From Silene latifolia (lineage: Eukaryota > Streptophyta > Magnoliopsida > Caryophyllales > Caryophyllaceae): a DNA stretch of 64,000 bases. The stretch's first letter is position 1, and each line of letters starts with the position of its first letter. The notes beneath the pieces were generated by a model. The model ran no database searches and was not told the origin of the DNA. It worked only from the letters and a program-made list of their open reading frames with translations. A program made the position numbers and the translations under genes. Positions 58,460-64,000 of this stretch are shown piece by piece. Where the stretch lies: positions 165,650,825 to 165,714,824 of the forward strand of contig NC_133536.1 in assembly GCF_048544455.1 (NCBI RefSeq). The letters are read 5' to 3'.

Positions 58460-59442
58460 CTAACAATACCAAAATGATAAACAAATTTAACACCAAAACT
58501 GTAAACAATTTAGATTAGTTTGTGACCATTACAATTATATATGTATTAATTTGAAAATAGTTACAAATAACACATGTTCAAATACATAACAAGTACCTGT
58601 TTTAACGAGCAATGTTACCTACCTACATTTTTAACAAAAAATTCACGACATATTAAGTTATGAGACATACAAAAACTGATACTACTTTAAGTCAGATTGT
58701 GACCATTACAAATATACACATTGAAATCTACAAATAATTCATGCCCAAATACATAAGAAACACTATTTTAGCAAACAATTTTACCAATCTACATTTTAAA
58801 CAAAACCCTGAACATATTAAATTATGAAAAGTAATACAACATTCAAAACTGAAATGGTTACAAATAATACATGCCCAAATACATATGAAACACCTATCAA
58901 TATATATATATATATATATCAATAAGCGAGGTTACTAAATGATAACATACTCAACAAAACTGGTAACATATTAAGTAAACATTCAATCAAACTAAAACAT
59001 TAAGCAAACATTGTTTAAATTTTTACTAAAAATCAAAAAATAAATAAATAAAATATAACATAATTTTAAAAAATGAGAATAACCATACACAAATAAAAAT
59101 ATTGTAAAAAAATGAACAAATAAACTCCACAAAATTTGCATGTGTCGATTATTAAACCCATACTATACCTACATTTTTAACAAAAATTCACGACATATTA
59201 AGTTATGAGACATACAGAAACTGATACTACTTTAAGTCAGATTGTGACCATTACAAATATACACATTGAAATCTACAAATAATTCATGCCCAAATACATA
59301 AGAAACACTATTTTAGCAAACAATTTTACCAATCTACATTTTAAACAAAACCCTGAACATATTAAATTATGAAAAGTAATACAACATTCAAAACTGAAAT
59401 GGTTACAAATAATACATGCCCAAATACATATGAAACACCTAT

Positions 59443-59488
<46 letters not shown>

Positions 59489-59761
59489 ATAAGCGAGATT
59501 ACTAAATGATAACATACTCAACAAAACTGGTAACATATTAAGTAAACATTCAATCAAACTAAAACATTAAGCAAACATTGTTTAAATTTTTACTAAAAAT
59601 CAAGAAATAAATAAAAAAATATAACATAATTTTAAAAAAATGAGAATAACCATATACAAATAAAAATATTGTAAAAAAATGAACAAATAAACTCCACAAA
59701 ATTTGCATGTGTCGATTATTAAACCCATACTATTTTAATAAATAAAAAAACATATCATTAC

Positions 59762-59840
59762 CTTCTCCTGCATCATCCACCTTTGGACCTCTAGTAGTTT
59801 TCTTATTTGGCCCCCTTCTTGCTGATTGTTTCGTTGTCAT
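59762..59840 (-). CDS. Candidate first exon of the minus-strand transposon gene
   Basis: The minus-strand ATG at 59840 opens a basic N-terminus MTTKQSARRGPNKKTTRGPK and ends at a GTAATG donor (59761-59756). A C/T-rich leader precedes it, and the hairpin end lies 300 bp upstream. The basic RGP-rich start resembles N-termini of plant En/Spm-type proteins, but this is a weak likeness. Confidence 0.4.
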
Positions 59841-60177
59841 GATAATGATTTTGGTTGATTTGTGGGTATTTTTTGTGGTTATGTTATGAGAATATGAAGA
59901 GAGAGGATTAAGAGAGAAGAAAGAAAGTTGGGACGATGAATGAAGAGGAGTAAATGTGGAAATAATAATGAATATGGTTGGTTTTCAAAATGAAAAGTGG
60001 ACGGGTTTTTTTGCATTGGGAAGGATGCATTAATTAATAATTTCTCTCAATCTCTCTTTTCCTTCCCCATGCAAAACGCTGACACAGCCCCACATCACCT
60101 CACAACCCGTTTCCACTAAAACACTACTATTCGCCCCGTCTCTTGCTTGTGACGGATAACCCGTCACAAGCAAGACT

Positions 60178-61210
60178 TATTGATTATTGTGATTTGGCAA
60201 AGAAACATACTAATAATTGGGTGTGAGAAAGCTGATAATTTTATAGAGAAATATACAATAAAAAATCATTTTGTTTTGTCTCCATGATGTTAGCATGATG
60301 TTAATTTAATTTAATCCATTTGGTCCTAAGTTAATATTTGTGTCTCCATGGTGTTAGCAAACGACGATATCTCCAGGCTGTGACTGTTTCCCATCTTCCA
60401 AATTTTGTACTTCATAGTAGATACATAGATACTCCCTTAGATCTTAATTGTACTTATTTGACATCATTGACAATTTATTAAACTTTGAACAATTTAAATA
60501 TGAGCCTGCAACAATATTATTTTGACAAGTAAAATCTACTGTCTAGAAAGAAATTAATGGCATATAATATGGCAAATATGTACACATCCATATGTCCATT
60601 GTAATACTCCATGTTAACCGAAGATGTTATTCGGGTGAGGTACCTCCCCTGAAGAATTGGTAGTGTAGATACCCGTGTATGTCGATACTGGAAAATTTAT
60701 AGACTTCCGACAAACACCCGGTGATGATAGGACAACATGAATTATTTAGTTGATATTTGTCATTATTTGGAAGCTCGTTTTACGATGTAGAATGGCGGTT
60801 GTCGATGACATTTCATTTTATTAATTTAAATGATATTTAAATCAATATTTAAAATTTATTTTATCGTTTTAATTTGAATTTATTTCCTCAAAGTTATTTT
60901 ATTGAAAATTAAATAAATATTTTGTTTTCTTAAGCATTTGATTTGAAAAATCATTTAAATCGTTTTATAAATTGTTATAAAAACTCAATTTTTACGACGG
61001 TTTTATACTCGATTCCAAGCTCGTTTTTGGACTCGTTTTTGGGTCTACATTTTGGTTTGCTAAATTTTCAAATATGCATGACCTTTATTTATCTCAATGG
61101 GGGCTCCGCGCCTCCGCGAAATTCTCAAGTTAAAAAATTTTAAACATTCCATATTTTCAACTACCTTAGAATGTTTACATTTCTGTTATTTTGCAGGGTT
61201 CGCCAAACTA
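60178..61210 (+). other. Repeat-like sequence, family not identified
   Basis: The interval 60630-61140 has LTR-like words (GTGTAGATACCCGTGTATGTC, GGGGGCTCCGCGCCTCCGCG) and AT-rich stretches, and could be an LTR fragment. No ends, primer site or coding remnant were found. Confidence 0.25.
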
Positions 61211-61214
61211 TCTA

Positions 61215-61258
61215 TCTATATAAAACTACTAGGTTGAAAGCCCGTACGTTGCAACGGG
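61215..61258 (+). mobile_element. Possible Helitron-type 5' end
   Basis: TCTATATAAAACTACTAGG is followed by AAAGCCCGTACGTTGCAACGGGG, which has a short CCCGT...ACGGG stem. Similar TC...CCCGTGCGTTGCACGGG starts are common in plant repeats often classed as Helitron-like. No matching CTRR 3' end was identified. Similar words at 61485-61530 and 63540-63583 (AGAGACT-AAAAGATT-TTGATAT-TAAGTTC) suggest the element extends on both sides of the solo LTR. Confidence 0.3.
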
Positions 61259-61656
61259 GTAATTAACTTGGTTATAATGAAAATAAGTATTATAAAACTT
61301 TAATGTTTACATCTAATCATTTGTTTACCTATGATATTACTCTTTCAAAGAAAATAAATGATAAATACATACACGCCTATCGTTTATTTATTAAGCGAGA
61401 AAAATAAATAATAAATAAATTTTGCTGTTAAAGAGATAATAATAGAAACTCTAATAAGAGATCTCTAATAAGACAATACTTAAGAGACTCAAAAGATTCT
61501 TGGTTGATATTTAAGTTCCAAAGCTTAAATAGTCAATCTACTAATTTTACGTGTTTGGTTAATAGCATATTCAGACAATATATTGGCCGGAATCTACTAT
61601 TTTTGAATATGCTGCTAATAGCAGCATATTGTAATAACATATTGTGTTTATACATG

Positions 61657-63057
61657 TGATATGATGTCGCAACCTAATCAAAGATAAATACCCTAGACAC
61701 AAATGAATGTACTAATAGGGGTCGAACACAAGGAGACGGGAGTTGCTAGACAAGTTGTTATGGGGTGAATTCTATCAAGGTCGGTTATCAATTGGTTTGG
61801 TTGGGTTTGTAAAACAATGATAAAGAAAGAGTCTAGGGAGGTCGGGTCACATATGCAAATTATGTAAATGCTCAAGTTAAACATAGGAGTTGATAATATC
61901 GTTAATTGTTTAGGCTTAAAGACAACCACCTCTCGACCTTATTGTCAACCATAAAACGGGTCCTAACGAACTCTCGTTGTGGCTAGGTCGTCTACTAAAA
62001 CATGCTTAGTCTAATTCAATTTCGTGCCTCTCGGCTTATAAAAGTGAACTAAAAAATTTAATCTAAGATAGTGGCCAACAATCAAAGATTAACAAAACAA
62101 TGCAAACATATGATAGAAACTTTAAACGATATAATAACATCCCAATTCAACAATTGCAAAAACTATTTATGCATGGCTTCCCTTATTCCCTAGACAAAAT
62201 AAACTACTCTTACATAATGTAAAGTAAACTAATGATAAATGATAAAGTAAACATGATAACTAGCTGATAATGGATATGACAAAGGAAATAACAAAACAAT
62301 ACAAGAAATAGAATTACCTCAACAAAGGAAATGAAACTTGTAATTGAAGAACAAATACTTGAATGGAAATTGTAATACAACTTTGAAATGCTAAAGGAAA
62401 TGTAAATAACAATAAGGAAATGCTTAAGGAAATCTTATCTAACCTAAACTATGAACTGAAATAAGAGTATGAAAGTGGTGTAGAAGGTGTGTAAGAAGTG
62501 TATCGGTCAACACCCTTTATATAGGAATAAGGTAGTAACGTAAATGGCCAAGAAGTGGGTAACCCCGATCGGGGACACCATATCCCGATCGGGGTTGTGG
62601 CATTTCTCATTTTGTCTTAAATCCGTCTTAACTTTGCACTTAATATTGATGCGGAATCCAATGCTTGTTTCTTTATGCGTCCGTCTAAGGCATCTTAGGC
62701 ATCCTTTGGCATCCAATGCATACATTTGGCTTGGGTTTTTACTTGGTCTTCATTTCTTTACATATCCAAAATTGGTTTCCTCTTGCTCGGGTTTTCCAAT
62801 TTCTTCCCAAAATGCCCCTATACTTCCCGGAACGCCTTTGCATGGTCAAGACTTGCTCTCATTAGCCTTGTGAACTTGGGTGAATGATAATTTGACGGAA
62901 AAAGCTACCGAGTGCTTTATTTCCTATAAAATGCAATTAATACGAGCAAAATCACCTAAAACACGAAATTAGCTCACAAACACATTAATAGCAATGCAAT
63001 AATCAAATAATCAAGCTAAAAATAGGGTGTTAAAGTATATATAAAATGGACTTATCA
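61657..63057 (-). repeat. Solo LTR (Ty3/gypsy, Athila/Tat-like), minus strand
   Basis: It is 1401 bp, reads TGATATG...TTATCA on the plus strand, and is flanked by a perfect 5-bp target duplication ACATG (61652-61656 and 63058-63062) with no internal region. On the minus strand it starts TGATAAGTCC, has TATATAAAG (complement of 62516-62524), and includes a GTGTTCGACCCC-type stretch (near 61725) like LTR ends of Athila/Tat elements. It arose by recombination between two LTRs. Confidence 0.85.
62563..62594 (-). promoter_or_regulatory. Pair of CCCCGATCGGGG palindromes upstream of the solo-LTR TATA
   Basis: CCCCGATCGGGG (62563-62574) and CCCGATCGGGG (62584-62594) lie 20 bp apart. On the minus strand they are 40-75 bp upstream of the TATATAAAG box. 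The arrangement matches the palindromes in elements A-D although the palindrome sequence differs. Confidence 0.8.
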
Positions 63058-63688
63058 ACATGGAAATGGTAGATTTGTCATATAATCTGCTAGTTACCAA
63101 ATACGCTTTCTAAATTCTGCTAATTTCATATGATGATCAAACCTGCTACTAAAATCTGCTAACCGTATTCTGCTAACGCTATCTGCTATCATTAATTTGA
63201 TTATGCTGTTTGCCGAATAGGGCCAAAAACTTATACATTTCATTTGTAAAAAAATATCGTTAAAAAATTTATGAAAATAATATAATTTGATTTGTGGTAA
63301 GAAATGCTATCATTTGATTTTTTTTACCACGAATCTAATTATATAATTTTCATAGTTTTTTAAATATACTTTTTGGTCAAATGAAATGTAAAAGTTTTTT
63401 ATATAAAAACTATAAACTATCACTTGAGTATAATATAGGGAATATGTGTTGTAATAATTAAAACATTCTCCACATTATTTTTAATATCATATTATGGAGA
63501 TAATGATGTAAACTCTTAAGAACTTTCTAAGATAATATCTGAGAGACTTAAAAGATTTTGGATTGATATCTAAGTTCAAAGAATGCCTTCTATTTATAAT
63601 CATAGGTTCACCCCACCTTATACTAATATTTCGATATGGGACAATTCTATTATTTATACGTTCAATGTGGGATATATAGCATACTAAT

Positions 63689-63971
63689 GGGTGTCTGGTT
63701 GGCTAGTTTGGAATGGAATGTAATAGATTGAATCTATTCAAGTGTTTGTTTGGATGATTTTGGAGGAGTTAGATACTCAATAGATTATAACTCCATCTCA
63801 ACCCCTTGAAAACTTACACCCATCTTCTCCCCTTCAATAAACTTCATTCCTTCCTCTTACTTATTTAGATTGAACCAAACAACTTTGAGATGAAATGGAG
63901 TTGGAATCTCATACATCTATGATATCATACTCCGTTCCATTCCATTCCTTTATCTTGAACCAAACGACCCC
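63689..63971. mobile_element. MITE-like element, 283 bp
   Basis: The ends GGGTGTCTGGTTGG (63689) and CCAAACGACCCC (ending 63971) are imperfect inverted repeats, with further inverted words inside (GGAATGGAATG and CATTCCATTCC). No target duplication is clear. hAT-like MITEs of this kind are common in plants. Confidence 0.6.
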
Positions 63972-64000
63972 TATGAAGTATACCATCTTAAATATTTGCA

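Larger units (their letters stand above)
57261..59733. repeat. Inverted and tandem duplications inside the transposon
   Basis: 57261-57375 is the reverse complement of 58919-59036 and of 59486-59603 (both with CAATAAGCGAG and ATTAAGTAAACATTCAATC). The latter two belong to a direct tandem duplication of 546 bp: 58621-59166 and 59167-59733. The second copy has a longer (TA)n run (near 59445-59490) than the first (near 58900-58920). Confidence 0.85.
55058..60177. mobile_element. Rearranged DNA transposon with hairpin ends and inward-facing first exons
   Basis: Each outer end has a perfect hairpin beside AGAGACGGG: TTATTTGTGACGGA/TCCGTCACAAATAA at 55068-55099 on the left, and GCTTGTGACGG/CCGTCACAAGC near 60147-60172 on the right, with CCCGTCTCT inside it. 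A first exon reads inward from each side (55462 plus strand; 59840 minus strand), a layout like two-gene Mutator-type elements. The interior has a minisatellite, tandem and inverted duplications and an internal copy of the left end. No transposase catalytic domain was found, so it is non-autonomous and its superfamily is unknown. Confidence 0.55.
61549..63224. mobile_element. MITE-like element interrupted by a solo LTR
   Basis: The left end (GTGTTTGGTTAATAGCATATTC near 61551) and the reverse complement of the right end (GGCCCTATTCGGCAAACAGCATAATC, from 63224) share an AACAGCATA/AATAGCATA block. Removing the LTR and one ACATG leaves about 270 bp rich in AATCTGCTA words. Classification is tentative. 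Confidence 0.4.

Overview
This is nuclear DNA of a flowering plant. It contains one large spliced gene with GT-AG introns and clear homology to a plant F-box/LRR protein, set among nested LTR retrotransposons, LINE fragments, MITE-like elements and a rearranged DNA transposon. The repeat families suggest a eudicot, perhaps of the Caryophyllales, but that placement is a weak inference. No tRNA, rRNA or CRISPR array was seen.

Layout. (1) 1-21230: element A, an Athila-type Ty3/gypsy element (gag-pol open to the left edge, an Athila ORF-1/env-like ORF, a long 3' noncoding region and a 3' LTR). Its 3' LTR is split by element B (12515-20991, minus strand), a gag-protease-only, non-autonomous Athila relative with two near-identical LTRs and a perfect 5-bp target duplication. 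(2) 21231-36005: element C, a Tekay-like chromovirus. A lies in its 5' leader. A related chromovirus D (23345-31619) splits its protease/RT region, with target duplication ACAAT. (3) 36006-40277: an LTR fragment with a tRNA-Arg-type primer site, a 5'-truncated LINE with a 19-bp target duplication inside a 211-bp tandem duplication, a MITE and an RNase H fragment. (4) 40688-54128: an FBL15/SLOMO-type F-box LRR gene. Seventeen exons join into a continuous 1029-codon frame, and intron 3 carries an RTE-type LINE. (5) 55058-60177: a rearranged DNA transposon with hairpin ends and two inward-facing first exons. (6) 60178-64000: Helitron-like and MITE-like debris holding a solo LTR with a perfect target duplication.

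Nesting order by insertion: C was hit by A and by D, and A was then hit by B. The host gene appears intact; the retroelements are decayed to different degrees.

Main observations. (a) Five different LTR families here (A, B, C, D and the solo LTR) carry short perfect palindromes just upstream of their TATA-like box. In B, eight pairs of GTCGATCGAC-type palindromes are each spaced 21 bp, and in C/D runs of ACTCGATCGAGT are spaced about 21 bp. This looks like a shared, convergent promoter architecture. (b) All four elements with a visible 3' internal end have a 7-bp-stem hairpin with loop GRGGAC, ending 18-19 nt before the 3' LTR. (c) Nearly all reading-frame breaks in D, and many LTR-to-LTR differences in B and D, fall at CAG/CTG sites that read as CG, CAAAG or CTTTG. 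This is probably a base-calling artefact at CHG-methylated cytosines, so D may be younger and more intact than it looks.
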